Assembly: GCF_041146395.1 (NCBI RefSeq)
Contig: NC_090996.1
Span: forward strand, 28,048,738-28,112,737
Length of the DNA stretch: 64,000 bases
Origin: Eulemur rufifrons
Lineage: Eukaryota; Chordata; Mammalia; Primates; Lemuridae
Direction of reading: 5' to 3'
Made by a program: the position numbers and the translations under genes. Positions 1 to 37,973 of the stretch are shown here, one piece after another (positions within the stretch are counted from its first letter, which is position 1; the number at the start of each line of letters is the position of its first letter). The notes below the pieces were generated by a model that was given only the letters and a program-made list of their open reading frames with translations, had not been told where the DNA came from and did not search any database.

Positions 1-335
1 CTAGAAGGCAAAATATTCCAGAGGTATCTTCAAGCTTCTTGCCAGACCAGTCTGACTGACAGAACATGCAATAATTCTAACAAACCGTAAGAATGAGTCT
101 TTGTTCTTCAGGGAAAACAGAGCTAGCAAACAACACTAACAGAAAGTGATGAGGAGAAGGCCGCTTTTCAGAGGCCAGCAACTGCCACCACTTCCTCCGG
201 GGCAGGTTTCTCAGGACACAGTCTGAAGGGAAAAAAACAAGCCCTGCCTGTCATTTCCCCTAGTGTCAGTGCTGTTTTATGCTTCACCTGAACACGGCTG
301 CATCTCTGTGTCAGTCTCGTCACAAGAGCAAACAC

Positions 336-336
336 A

Positions 337-382
<46 letters not shown>
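336..382. repeat. (CT)n/(CA)n microsatellite
   Basis: A compound run of CTCTCT followed by a long CA run, then CGTGCGCGCG. Apparent peptides in this stretch are repeat translation. Confidence 0.95.
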
Positions 383-388
<6 letters not shown>

Positions 389-629
389 GCGCTTGCACAC
401 ACTTCCGGATTTCCAATTTTGGCAGAATAATACTGTGCATCATACAGGCCCCCCAAATCCAACAACAGTTTCAGTCCTGCTAGCACCCTCTCCCCCAAAC
501 TTCAGTTGTCCACCAACACCTTGGCAACTTTTGTCCCATCTGGGGATAGGTACTGTTATTTACTTATTTATCTTGAGTTTGACTCACTTTGTTGACTTAA
601 ACATGCCTGTTTTAAAAAGGAAAAACTCT

Positions 630-968
<339 letters not shown>

Positions 969-1282
969 AAGGAAAAACTCTATTGCTGTTGTAAATGGAA
1001 AACTAGCATCACGTAACATAAACAGAGTAGCCCTAAAAGTATATGCAATTAAAATAAAGTATTAATTTCTGAGCCCCTGCCATGGCCAGAGGAAGCCTCT
1101 GAGCCCAAAACCTGCACGCTGTCTGTTTTCAGAAGAGGAAGAGGCATTAGACACATATTTACTATTTTGAACAAGCTGTCATTTTCGTAGGTCAAAAATG
1201 ATCAAATATTTGCAATTTCATTTAGTTCAGCTTAATACCAAACCAAGTCTCTTCCCCAGTGTCACTGGGACTGGAAAGGTAT

Positions 1283-1620
1283 TTTTTTTTTTTTTTTTTT
1301 TTGAGACAGAGTCTCACTCTGTTGCCCAGGCTAGAGTGAGTGCCGTGGCGTCAGCCTAGCTCACAGCAATCTCAAACTCCTGAGCTCAAGCGATCCTCCT
1401 GTCTCAGCCTCCCAAGTAGCTGGGACTACAGGCATGCACCACCATGCCCGGCTAATTTTTTCTATATATATTTTTAGCTGTCCATATAATTCTTTCTATT
1501 TTTAGTAGAGATGGGGTCTCGCTCTTGCTCAGGCTGGTCTCGAACTCCTGAGCTCAAACAATCCGCCCATCTCCGCCTCCCAGAGTGCTAGGATTACAGG
1601 CGTGAGCCACCGTGCCCGGC
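1283..1620 (-). mobile_element. Alu, strepsirrhine type
   Basis: Full-length dimer in reverse orientation, starting with the T run and ending CCGTGCCCGGCC. Flanked by CTGGAAAGGTATT and CTGGAAAGGCATT. Confidence 0.97.
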
Positions 1621-1633
1621 CTGGAAAGGCATT

Positions 1634-3209
1634 GAAAGGAGAATAACCCAGCCATTAGGCAACTGAAGGGAATTTAATATCGTGACGTTTAACACATAAC
1701 ATGATGTTAGGTTACTGCAGGGATATGAATCTCTCATCTGGAGAAAGTGTGTGCTAGAGAAACAAGAGGGGACATGGTGTTAGAGAACGAGGACCACACT
1801 GGGAACCACAAGTCTGGGCTCCAATCCCCATTTCCACCATCTACAAACCATGAGATTACTCCATGTCGTGCCCCCAGCACCGACACTTAGGAGATGACAA
1901 TAAATGCTTTACAAATGACCAGCCCCCAAACCTTTATGCTTATAAAAATAGGGAAATTGTCCCCCTCTTGCTTGGCTACACCCCACGGTGGTTACAAGGA
2001 TTAAACGAGACTGATGACCTAGCTGAGAGCATTTTCGGACTACACGGTGCTGTCACTAGAAAGAGATTATTATTACAACATGGCGGCCACAGCAAGCAAG
2101 GGTTGGACATTCTGGCCACCCTGTATTCATTCCGCCTTTATAAGAGCACCCAGATCTTGTTTTATTTTTTTTTTTCTTTTTTTACTTTCTTTATTTTTCT
2201 TTCTTCTGTGGACTCCTCCAGAGACAGATCTTATTTTAAAGGTTTATTTCTTCCTCACTGGCTACAGTCTTGGTGGGATGGTAAACCCAAGTAGACATCT
2301 GTTCACTACAGAAGCCTAAGGAGTCCCAGAAAGCTCCTCCAGTCAAATCCTTCTGCTGGTGGCCAAGAGGTGGCCAAGTGACCTCAGGCAGGCCAACCAG
2401 ATGCTTCCTCCCTGGAATGTCAATCTTGAGCAGAGCAAGAGTCAGAAAGCAGCTGGTGTTTACTCCAGCAACAGAGCCTTAAATGGACCCCCATTCCTGC
2501 TAAGAGATCATTGCTAGAGCTCCCACTTCCAGCTTAGGAGTCTTCCAAAGCTACCCTGATTCCTTCCTGTTTCCAGTCCTGGCCTGCCATCGATTCTCTG
2601 AGCTCAAAACAGCCTCAGCTGGAGTGGATTTCTGTTGCCTGTTACCAAAGAGCCCTGGCAGACACCCTAGTGTATCATCCTTTCAAAGGTCCCTACCAAT
2701 GGTCATTCCAACCAGCGGGACTCTCTTGTGGCAACCACAAGCCGACACTCACAGTCCTGCCCAGAACTTCTCGTAAAACAGTAAATTTAAAATGGCATTC
2801 AAAGATAGCACCTTGCCTTTGGGATTACTGGACAAATCCCCTCCAACAATTGATTATTTCTTAGTAGACACTGGTTCTTAGACTCCTGGTGAAGACTGAT
2901 GTGGAAAGAGACACACGCAAGAAGCCTTATGTCCGAGAACTGTGCCCAGAGTTACATGCAAAGAACTCCTCCAACTCCAACTGTTCCTCTGAGAGCAAAA
3001 GCAAAAACATCTGCAAGGCTCACCAATTCAGGTCTGCCCTTCCACGGTATTTGCAATCTACTACCTGCATCACCAGGAAGCCACGGACAGGTGTCACAGG
3101 CGAATGATGAGTGTCCCCAGCCTGACTTCACTCCCCGAGGGGCAGAGACCTCCTGAAGTGGGACGAAACCAACATCCCTACATGTCTGCATGTCTGGCAC
3201 TTTCACACA
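1634..3209. other. SNX29 intron 3, no gene recognised
   Basis: Unique-looking intronic sequence with an AT-rich pyrimidine patch near 2158-2210. Open frames here (for example 1863-2294 and 2670-2864) have no recognisable domain and no family match. I see no exon of SNX29. Confidence 0.6.
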
Positions 3210-3610
3210 CATATCTCAATCTGCACAACTGCCAAGGTAGACCTAATCCTCAGGACCAGGGAGGTTAAGTGGCCCAGCTGGAGAGGGGAAGGGCCAGGAT
3301 TCCAAGGCAGGCCTTGAGAGCCCGTGTGATCTCCCTCCAGCCTGCGCAGGGCATATCGACAGTCCCTAGCATAGCCCACAGCATCCCATTCTGTAGTCAC
3401 TGCCTTCCTGGACTGCCTTCCCCAGTGGCTGGAAAGCCACTGAGAAGTAGAAATGTGTCTGAAATGTCTGGAAAGCCCCAGTGTCCGGCACAGAGCCTGA
3501 CACCAAGTAGGCATTCAGTAACTTATTATTGAACAAATGATGATCCAATAAATATTTATTGAGCACTTACTATGTGTCAGATGCTATGGATATAAATGTG
3601 GGCAAAATAG
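3210..3610. repeat. Decayed MIR/L2-class repeats
   Basis: AGGTTAAGTGGCCCAGCTGG and TAGGCATTCAGTAACTTATT are typical of MIR antisense and LINE-2 3' ends. AATAAATATTTATTGAGCAC at 3546-3565 is the common L2-type motif. Family assignment is approximate. Confidence 0.5.
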
Positions 3611-4367
3611 GCTCAATTCTAGCTTGTCATCTACTTGAGCAGACAGGTATGATTAATCCATCACACAAATGTGTCATTTTACACAAATTCACAGACCATA
3701 ACAATATAGAGCAAGGGTCAGCAGAGTGCAGGCCTTGGGACAAATCCATCCCTTTACAGAAGTTTGTGGAGCCAGGAAAGCAGGTCCAGGACTGGATTAC
3801 TGGGAGAGGGGAGTGGTGTCAAGAATCTGAAGATTTCCCTGAAAACACAGTGAAAAGCCTTAAAAACAAAAGACAACAAAAGCCAGGAGGCTGGAGCAGA
3901 GAGCAGGGGAAATCATGTGAGGCCTCCAGGCCGTGTTAAGCATGTGGGGCTTTCTCCCAGGAGCAAAGGGAAGCCAGAGGGGAGGTTCTATGGGGCAGAG
4001 AAGTGAGGGGATCATCATTCCGCACAATTCTCTCCATGCCGTGGAAACAGGACAAGAACAAATGCAGGGAGCCTCTCTAAAAGCGCTAGCAGCCATCCCA
4101 TGAGAGATGCCGGGGATGGGGAAGGAAGTGAGCAGATGTGAGCTAAATTCCAGTGCTGGGTTCTCTTCCTGAGGGTGTCCTGAAAACTAAGTATCAACAT
4201 AAATAAAGAGTAGCAAAAGCAGTAACAAACAGTATCAGTAGTAACATTAACCAGCATACTCTTCGCAGCCATAAACAACAGGTATCATGAAAGAATTAAC
4301 TTTTTAAATTCTCCCGTAAAATATAACATTTTACATAATAAACGTTGTAGTAGTAAATTCTATTAAA

Positions 4368-4588
4368 GAGGTTGAGTATCCCTTTGCCAAAATGCTTGGG
4401 ACCAGAAGTATTTTGGATTTTGGAATATTTGCATTATATACTTACTGGTTGAACATTCCTAATCCTAAAATCCGAAATCTGAAATGCTCCAATGACCATT
4501 TCCTTTGAGTATCATGTTAGCACTCAAAAAGTTTTGGATTTTGTAGCATTTCGACTTTTGGATTTTTGGATTAAGGATACTCAACCTG
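4368..4588 (+). mobile_element. MER2-like Tigger-type MITE
   Basis: Inverted ends AGGTTGAGTATCC and GGATACTCAACCT bound about 220 bp of the characteristic repeated phrases (AAATGCTTGGGACCAGAAGT, CAAAAAGTTTTGGATTTTG). This is a non-autonomous mariner/Tigger relative and encodes nothing. Confidence 0.88.
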
Positions 4589-4794
4589 TGTAATAACACA
4601 TTAATTTAACATCCAGAGAAGGATTGCCTCTCCCAGGAAGTGGATAGCGCGATTATGAAGAAAAGTGATAAAGTCATGGATACATATACACGGACACACC
4701 ATACACACCCACAAACATACATACACATAAGCCAACCTAGCCAGGGAAGGGTGAGCCCTTCTCAATTATCTCTGTATCCCAGGCCCGGGAACAA

Positions 4795-5035
4795 TGATTG
4801 GACTGGAAGCCTTGGTGTCCACCGGAACCAGCTTGAGAGCTTTTTGAAAATGCAAATTCCCAAGCAGCCCCCCCCCCCACCTCCATAAACACATACACAT
4901 ACACACACTGTGATTCAGTAGATCTAGGATGGGATTTGGAATCTGCATCATTAATTAATAAGCCCAAGTGATTCTGATGCAAGTGGACCCTGGATCCCCC
5001 AATGAGAAACCCTGGGCTGACCAAGGCCAGGCCCC
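4795..5035 (-). mobile_element. MER5A-like hAT MITE with CA insertion
   Basis: Shows the MER5A phrases TTTTTGAAAATGCAAATTCCC, GATTCAGTAGATCTAGGATG and AGTGATTCTGATGCAAGTGG. It is interrupted by a run of C and a CACATA stretch around 4870-4910. Orientation is tentative. Confidence 0.65.
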
Positions 5036-5074
5036 ATAGTAGGCCCTCAGGAAGAAGTGAATTGATAAGTCAGT

Positions 5075-5490
5075 CTAATGATCTAACGCCACAAACATAT
5101 ACTGAGACTCTAATGAGTGACAGGCACAAAATGCTTGTGCAAAACACTGAGATGTATAATAAAAAAAAAAATGGAGAAGCAGCCCTTCTGCCGTCAAAGC
5201 TCACAAGCTTCATGGTGGCACAGATATATAAACACCTGACTACAGTACAGTGTAATACACACACTCACCCAGATAACAAATCCTTACTGAGCACCTTCCA
5301 GATGCTTCCAGGCACTACAGATATATCAGTTAAACAAGACAGCAAAACATCTCTGCCTGCACAGAGCTGACATGATAGTGACAGGAGACAGATAACAGAC
5401 AACATAAAAAAGCATAATGTATAGTCTGTGAGGTGGTGATAAGTGTTATGGAGAAAAACTAAGCAAAGAAGGAAGGGATGAGGGGCTGTC
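5075..5490 (+). repeat. Ancient mammalian-wide repeat (L2-class)
   Basis: Contains TTACTGAGCACCTTCCAGATG, then CAGTTAAACAAGACAGCAAAA and GTGATAAGTGTTATGGAGAAAAA. The same series recurs near 10.1, 28.4, 45.5 and 48.4 kb. Diverged, non-coding. Confidence 0.6.
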
Positions 5491-5929
5491 ATTTTAAATC
5501 TGCACCAGTTTCAAATAATCCCCGTAGCTCTATTCAACATAGCTCTACGTGCTTTGCTCGTGGCTGTTAAAGTTTCACAGAAGAACATAGGTGTGAAAGG
5601 ACAGACAGGGAATGACTGACTCAGTTGGATGGGCTGGGGTGAGAGGGCTGGGGACAAGGACGGTTTCCAGGATGAGATGAATGCTGAGTAAGCAAGTTCC
5701 CTTCCCTTTCCTTCCCATGCAGGAATGTTCCTCCCGCCACTCCATGGGCTGCAGAGCGTGAATCGGCTCTGACTGACTTCACAGAGCATTTCCAGCAAGG
5801 ACCGGACGCCTGTGTGTCTCTTACCTTTGCCAAAACATATATGTCTCCTTCCAGCCCATGTTATAAGCTTATGCAATTCTATCAGCCTTTCTTGCGTTGT
5901 GAATGTCAATGGCAATTTTTAGGACTTTT

Positions 5930-6380
5930 TTTTTTTAATCATAAAAGGAACATATGATCACAGTAAAAAACATAAAAAATATCAGAGAGCATTGATTCCC
6001 AATATTCTTACTCCCAACACTACCTCTATTCACATTTTGGTGTGGTTTTATTTGCCAGAGTTGTTAACATAGCTAGGACCGCCCTGCATCCGTATAATTT
6101 TGTATCCTGCTTTTTGTGTTTACAACATACGCATTTTCACTATACGTATAATTTTTAATTACTATATATGCATTTTTCTGTGTAAAACAAATCTATACAA
6201 ACATCATTTTTAACAGCTATATAACATTCAATCCCATTGATGTACTATACTTTATTAACCATTTCCCAATTATTGGGTATTGAGGTTTCTAAGTTTTCGT
6301 AATTATAAATTACCCAAAAAATAACTTTATACAGAAAGGTATTTCAAGTAGTTCCCTAAGAAGAGATTCCTAGAGGGAGA
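5930..6380 (-). mobile_element. Old LINE fragment, antisense
   Basis: AT-rich sequence with phrases such as TATAACATTCAATCCCATTGATG and AACCATTTCCCAATTATTGGG, typical of the 3' part of old LINEs in antisense. Heavily decayed; exact family not assigned. Confidence 0.5.
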
Positions 6381-6552
6381 ATCATGGGGAACCGGAAGTG
6401 TGCTGGACAAGTAGTCACTGCACACGTGATCCACGGGTGACCCAGATTTAACCAGGGCACCTCCCTGCTGCAGAGGCAGAACTTAGAAGCTGGACATCTT
6501 TCGCCACCTTTTTAGTCTTGATGGTAAATGGTTTCAGAAGCGACATAGTTAC

Positions 6553-27840
<21,288 letters not shown>

Positions 27841-28379
27841 GGTGCAGCTCCCCGGGCCGGTGCGTGCGCCGTGCCGCCGCCACAGCAGCTTCTGCAGCCC
27901 CAAGCTCCAGACAGGCCGGGAGACAGCGTGCCCCGCCCCGACCGCCCCGCCCCGGAAGTAGAGCGCCGCCGCCCAGGCCCCGCCCCCCGACCCGGAACGA
28001 AAACACCTGCGCCGGCCTGGGGCGGGCGGGCGACCTGGGCTCCAGAGCAGGAGTGGGAAGCGGGACTGAGGCGATTTTATGGGGAACCGGGAGAGCTCCC
28101 AGCAGACCCGAGAATCCGCGGGGAGGCGCGGCTGTCCCCAAGTCCCCGAGAACCTTCCCCGCCTTCCTGGGGCTCACACCTCTGTCGGGGCCCCTGACAC
28201 AAGCAATGAGACGGCATCGTACCAGAGAGGGATACGAGCTGGAAGGGAAATTTTAAAAGAGCAGTGGGCCAAAGCGTGGGCACAGGGCAGATGGGCAGTC
28301 CCGGAGGGTCTCAATGAGGCGGCTTTTGAGTCCAGACCTAGGTGAAGAGAGGGAGCCGGCCCCCGGGGGATGGAAAGGT

Positions 28380-28735
28380 CCCCAGGAAAGGTGTTCAGAA
28401 GTACAAAGACCCTACCTGGAGGGGTTGGCTGGAGCGAGAGGGTGGTGAGAGGAAGGAGATTGAAGAGGTGGCAGGAGGGCCTTGCAGGCCAGGGTAAGGA
28501 GTTTGGACTTTTCCCCCTAACCCTAGGTAGGTAGGGGAATGGGAGGCCATTGCAAGAATTCAAGCAGGGGAGTGACACAATCTGAATTAGGTTTTAAGAC
28601 ATCACTCTTCTGGGATGAGAATGAATTGTAATGGGCAGGGTGGAGAAAGAGCAGCTGGTTTGGAGGCTATTGCAGTTGTCCTGGAAAGAGATAATAGTGC
28701 CTGGGGCTACGGTGGTGGCCCGTGGAGATGGCGAA
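28380..28735 (+). repeat. Ancient L2-class repeat near the SNX29 promoter
   Basis: GGGCCTTGCAGGCCAGGGTAAG, GGGAGGCCATTGCAAGAATTC and GTGACACAATCTGAATTAGG belong to the series also seen at 10.4 and 46.5 kb. Confidence 0.65.
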
Positions 28736-28739
28736 GGTG

Positions 28740-29685
28740 AAGTATTGAGTATGAACACTTTCACAACTTCCTTATGAAGTCCAGTTTATTGCCCAGGGAG
28801 GAAAGGGGACCAGAAAGGTTGAAGGAGTATTTCCCAACTTGTTTCGCCCACAGCCAGAGTGAAAAAACACATTTTATATCACAACCCAGTACACGTATGC
28901 ATACATTTAAGGAGATGTTTAACAAAACCATTCTGTAGGTAATATATTCTCTTCTATTTTTTTCTTTTCTTTTTTTTAATGCTGACTGAGACTTGATCCA
29001 CTAATAATTGTTGATCCAAAATTGAAGATACCTCCACTAGGAAACAGAGCCAGAATTCCAGCCCAGTTCTGTGAGACCGCACAGCTACTACGATCGCTCT
29101 CAACACATAATCTCCGCCTTCCCATCCCCCCAGAATTTACCTTTAAGGAAGCAACTCAGCAGAGGCCCAGAGCTCTGCAATGTTAGTTATAATAGTGAAA
29201 AAGTGGAAAACACCAAAGCCCAACTACAGAAGAATAGCTAAGTAAATCATGGCCCAGCACACAAGGAATGTCTTGCAGTAGTTGAAAATGCCAGTTTTAA
29301 AGCCTGGAAATATGGGGCAATGCCATTAAGAATACACTAAGTGAAAAAAGCCCCATGCAAGATAGTCTTATGCCATGATTACAATTGTATCGAAATACAG
29401 TTATGTATCGGGAATAGGCGAGAATGTAAAAATAAGTTTGGTTGATGAGATTGTTTTTCCCATTTTCAAAATTATTCTTTGTAGTTGTTAATTTGTTATT
29501 CCAGTTAAAGAATTGGTGTGTCTGATTTCTCCTAGACAACCTAGTTTAGGTCTGCCTGCCTCTAACTTTGGCAAAGCCTCACATACCTGCTTCATGGGGT
29601 TATCATTAGGATGTTGTTTATACCTTTCTCGTAGCACCCTGCACCTTTATAGCACTTGAGGCAGGATAATTTATTGAAATCCTAA
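28740..29685. other. Intergenic, decayed LINE-like pieces
   Basis: GCAATGTTAGTTATAATAGTG and CACTAAGTGAAAAAAGCCCCATGC suggest an old LINE in sense. No gene recognised. Confidence 0.4.
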
Positions 29686-29688
29686 TTT

Positions 29689-30385
29689 GTGTGTGGTATC
29701 AAGTAAAGAATATTTGGTCTTTGTCTCCGGTTCCAGTCACAGAGCCCCTAAAACTCTTGGAATTTCCTATATGTTAGGAATGTCTTTGTTATTCATTATA
29801 TGCCCTTTTGATCACCCCTGAGTTTATGTTAATGAGGTAACTTAGATGAAGATACATCATTAGAGGATTGGAATTTTGAGCCCCACCCACCCACTAATCT
29901 CTGGAAAGGGGGAGGAGGCACTGGAGATTAACCTCCATAAAAACTCAACCTGCAAGATTTGAGGGGCTTCCCGGTTCCTGAGCTCCTAGAGGGTGGCACC
30001 GCCAGCAAGAGGGCATGGAAGCTCTGCATCCTTTCCCCCATACTTCTCCAGATGTACCCCTTCATCTGTATCCTTTATAATAAACAGATAAATGTAAGCA
30101 AAGTGTTTCCCTGAGTTGTGTGAGCAATTCTGGCAAATTTTCAAACCCAAGGAGGGAAATCACGTGAAACCCAATTTCTAGCCAGTTGGTGAGAAGCACA
30201 CGTCACAACCACGGACTCTCAGTGGGCATCTGAAGTGAGGGGCAGGCTTGTGGGACTGAGCCTTTAACCTGTGGGATCTGACACTATCTCCAGGTAGATG
30301 GTGTCAGAATTGAATTGAATTATAGAACACCCAGTTGGTGTCCGATGGAGAATTGCTTGGTGTGTGGGGAAAACAACCCACACAT
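29689..30385 (+). mobile_element. Endogenous-retrovirus-type LTR, copy A
   Basis: A TG...CA-bounded block of about 700 bp. It has a poly(A)-signal region TTTATAATAAACAGATAAATG followed by TTTCCCTGAGTTGTGTGAGC and ATCTCCAGGTAGATGGTGTC. The same phrases occur at 38.4-39.5 and 47.8-48.4 kb. No gag, pol or env is seen beside it. Family name not assigned. Confidence 0.75.
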
Positions 30386-30493
30386 CTGGTCATAGAAGTG
30401 TTCTATATTGAATGTGAATAGAGAGAAAAAACAACCTGTCTTTTCCTTCACATTGTGCTTTATATTTTCTACCACCAACCAGGCCCCTTAAGT

Positions 30494-30893
30494 ACAGTTG
30501 ACCCTTGAACGACATGGGTTTGAACTGCGTGAGTTCACTTATACTTGGATTTTTTTCAACCAAACACAGATCAAAAGTACATATTTGCTGCAGTGGCTCA
30601 CACCTGTAATCCTAGCACTCTGGGAGGCCGAGGTAGGAGGATTGCTTAAGCTCGGAGGTTCAAGACTAGCCTGAGCAAGAGTGAGACCCTATCTGTATTT
30701 TTATATTAAAAAAAAAAAGAAAAAAGAAAGAAAATACATATTCCCAGGACACAAAACCCATATATACACAGGGCCAACTTCAGGATTTGAGTATGTGTGG
30801 ATTTGGTTCACTGGGGCCCAGTGGGACGGGGGTCCTGAAAGCAAACCTCCCACCTCACCATATACCAAGGGACAACTACATTGTAATTCCTTC
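30494..30893 (+). mobile_element. DNA transposon MITE split by an Alu monomer
   Basis: Ends AGTTGACCCTTGAACGACATGG and TATACCAAGGGACAACTACA are roughly inverted. The interior (CAACCAAACACAGATCAAAA, ATTTGGTTCACTGGGG) continues across the SINE at 30582-30735. Confidence 0.7.
30582..30735 (+). mobile_element. Alu left monomer
   Basis: Single arm (GTGGCTCACACCTGTAATCC to GAGACCCTATCTG) with an A-rich tail, flanked by TACATATT duplications. Confidence 0.85.
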
Positions 30894-31134
30894 TTCCTGG
30901 GATTTTAGCAGACAGCACCAAGAATCTAAAGCCTAAAGTGAACAGCTCTTTGTGGGCTTTTGAAAAATCTAAACTAATTGAGGAGCTTGTACTAGGTGGT
31001 GAGGGGAAGGGAGAAAGAGGGCTCCTGAGAAGCTAGGGACCATATTCTCAGGCCATATGACAGGAAAGTAGTGTGTGTCTGCTCTCAGACAGAGACCAGA
31101 CCTCAAGGGGACTAGATGGCCATCATAACAATCT

Positions 31135-31322
31135 TATCAGTAGATACTATTATTATTCTCATTTTACAGATGGGAAAACTGAGGCCTGGAGTAGTTAAGT
31201 AACTTTCTCATAGTCACCCAAGGTCTATAATTACCTAGTAACAGAGGCAGGATTCAAACCCAGGCAGTCTGGCTCTATCTAAGAGCCGATCCCTTAACCA
31301 CTGTACTGTATTGTCACCTGTG
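31135..31322 (-). mobile_element. MIR SINE
   Basis: Reverse MIR: TCATTTTACAGATGGGAAAACTGAGG, GATTCAAACCCAGGCAGTCTGG, CCCTTAACCACTGTACTG. Confidence 0.9.
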
Positions 31323-31464
31323 GCACTGAAGAGCCCCAAATGGAGCCATGAGGGGCCCCAAATGGGCAAAGAGTTCCCACCAAAGTTCCCCATATCCCAA
31401 ACTTGCACAAAAGCTATAAAGCCCCAAGACCTTGAGGTTCAATGCTGTGGTGCCAGTAGGCATC

Positions 31465-31818
31465 TTTTTTTTTTTTTTTTTTTTTTTTGAGACAGAGTCT
31501 CGCTCTGTTGCCCGGGCTAGAGTGAGTGCCGTGGCGTCAGCCTAGCTCACAGCAACCTCAAACTCCTGGGCTCAGGCGATCCTCCTGTCTCCGTTTCTCG
31601 AGTAGCTGGGACTACAGGCATGCGCCACCATGCCCGGCTAATTTTTTATATACATATATATATATTTTTAGTTGGCCAGATAATTTCTTTCTATTTTTTA
31701 GTAGAGACGGGGTCTCGCTCTTGCACAGGCTAGTCTCAAACTCCTGACCTCGAGCGATCCACCTGCCTCGGCCTCCCAGAGTGCTAGGATTACAGGCGTG
31801 AGCCACCGCGCCCGGCCC
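31465..31818 (-). mobile_element. Alu, strepsirrhine type
   Basis: Full-length reverse dimer, flanked by GGCATCTT on both sides. Confidence 0.96.
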
Positions 31819-32014
31819 GGCGGCATCTTAATGATTGACCAGTCAACAGATGGCCTGAGGGCATCCCTTGTGTTGTTGCCTTTCCATAAGACCCCAGGAC
31901 CTTTGCACAACCCTGGGAAGGGAACCCTCCCTCAGTAATGACAAAGATTGTATCCCAAGAAGAAGAGAACTCAGAAATGGAATTAAATTGATATGTAAAG
32001 AAAAAAAGAAATAG

Positions 32015-32555
32015 ATCAGGCTATGTAGGTTTAAATCCTGGCTCTGCCACTGCTATGGTTTGAATGTGTCCCCTCCAAAATTCAGGTGTTGCCAATGTGA
32101 TAGTGTTGAGAGGTGGGGCCTTTGAGAGGTGATTAGGCCATGAGGGTTCCTCACTTGTGAATGGGAGTGAGACCCCTATGAAAGAGGCTTCACGCAGCAT
32201 CCAACTCTTCCACTCTTCCTCCACGTGAGGACACAGCAAAAAGGTCCTCACCAGATGCCAGCGCTTCCGTCTTGGACTTCTCAGCCTCCAGAACTGTGAG
32301 AAAATGAATTTCTGTTTTTTATACATTACCCAGTGTCAGGTATTCTGTTCTGTCAGCATAAGTGGACTAAGACAGCCATGTACTATGTTACCTTGCTCTG
32401 ACTCAGTTTCTGTCATCATCTGTAAAATGAAGATAATAACGTCCACCTACCTTATAGTTTTTTGTGTGCATTATATGAGGTCGTACAGGCAAAACATTTA
32501 GAACAGGCCCCGGCACATGAGCAAGGCTCTATAAGCGTTAGCTACGGTTATTATC
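32015..32555 (+). mobile_element. MIR SINE split by the MaLR LTR
   Basis: The left part ends at 32050 and the right part runs from 32375 to about 32555 (AAAATGAAGATAATAACGTCC, GAACAGGCCCCGGCAC). Confidence 0.85.
32051..32374 (+). mobile_element. Solo MaLR LTR inserted in a MIR
   Basis: A 324-bp LTR from TGCTATGGTTTGAATGTGTC to GTGGACTAAGACA, with CTCCAGAACTGTGAGAAAAT near its end. The 5-bp duplication is GCCAC/GCCAT (32046-32050, 32375-32379). The host MIR reads GTTTAAATCCTGGCTCTG before it and CATCTGTAAAATGAAG after it. No internal retroviral genes. Confidence 0.9.
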
Positions 32556-32559
32556 ACAC

Positions 32560-32906
32560 ACTGGTATTTGGGCTGCAAACAGTACCCGGTCCACCTTTAT
32601 CCCAGTTCGCAATGACACACCTACTTGTATGACCATGGTAATGCCTGACGCCTCCGTGAAGCTAGAAGCTCCCAAGGCCAAGAACCACCTAAGCACTACA
32701 CAGCGGCTTAGTCTGGCCCCTTCTAGGCTTCTGCTACCTACAGAAGTACGTAGGATAACCTTGCTTTCCTTTAACAAGACAGGGAAAAATCCAGTCTGTC
32801 CTGAAATGTGTATGTGCGTGTACCGGAGAGAGGACATCTCTACCCATAGGAATGGGTGACTTTGGGATCTACAGATTGCCATGCTTTGTTATCAGTGAGT
32901 CAAGAA
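32560..32906. other. Sequence 3' of TNFRSF17, no feature recognised
   Basis: Unique sequence just beyond the likely BCMA poly(A) site. The short frames on both strands have no known match. Confidence 0.5.
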
Positions 32907-32912
32907 TTTAAT
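32907..32912 (-). terminator. TNFRSF17: Candidate TNFRSF17 poly(A) signal ATTAAA
   Basis: ATTAAA on the minus strand lies about 200 bases past the stop codon. That fits the short 3' UTR of human BCMA, and no AATAAA on this strand lies closer. Assignment is by position and motif only. Confidence 0.45.
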
Positions 32913-33109
32913 CACAAAACCAAGGAAGTTTCCACAGTTAAGCTCCCAAAAATAAAGTAGAAAAATATACGTAAAGAGTTTCCATAATTAGAGAACAAAA
33001 AAGCTGTATCAGCAACTGAAAAACAGTCATCCTAAAGAGACCTAATACATCATCTTTTCCCTCTGACAAAAGATTTTCAAAGTAGCTCTCTATCAGTCGA
33101 AATGGCTAA

Positions 33110-37425
<4,316 letters not shown>

Positions 37426-37970
37426 GATCGCAAAAAGAAACAAGGGAGCTACAGAAAGAACAGCGTGGAAGGACAAGCGAAGTCTCGCCAAGGATTCCCC
37501 AGCCAATGTAGCGACAGTGGCTAGAATGTCAGGAGAAAAAAGAACTTCACCCTGCGTTGTTGGTTCTTATGGGAGCTGTTTGCGGCGTGGCTAAGGATTT
37601 GAATATCCCTCTAATTCAAGCTTTTAGGTACGAGGCTTGGCTGGGGTAAGAGAAGTGGTATAAATATCAGGGCAAACTATACCTGAAACAGAAACTGCTA
37701 AATTTATAGAGGAAATTTCTCACCCAGGTGATAGTTGCAAGATGCAGACAAGCCCGCAGCATCAAACGGAAGGTCCAGTAACCATTTTTAGATCATCTGT
37801 TTATGATCTTACTATGTGACAGGTCCCAGGGAGATCGACAAGGTCTGTGTTCCTTAGGAACTTAAAATATAACAGGGAAAATAGAAATATACTCAAATAA
37901 TCACAAAGGATAGTAGTAACTGACAGAATGTGAGGGGGGGGTAAGAAAGAGTATCAAACATGACTACCAG
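37426..37970 (-). promoter_or_regulatory. TNFRSF17: TNFRSF17 5' UTR and proximal promoter region
   Basis: This stretch is unique sequence with no recognisable repeat until the Alu at 37974. The first ~150 bases upstream of the ATG resemble the human 5' UTR. A TATTTATA-like element sits near 37658-37668 on the minus strand, about 235 bp from the ATG, and could be a weak TATA box. Promoter extent and start site are inferred. Confidence 0.5.
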
Positions 37971-37973
37971 GGG

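Noticed and set aside
37426..37577. Possible N-terminal extension of BCMA
   Set aside because: The frame upstream of ATG 37425 is open and hydrophobic like a signal peptide, but it contains no ATG (the apparent start is TTG). The region matches the human 5' UTR.
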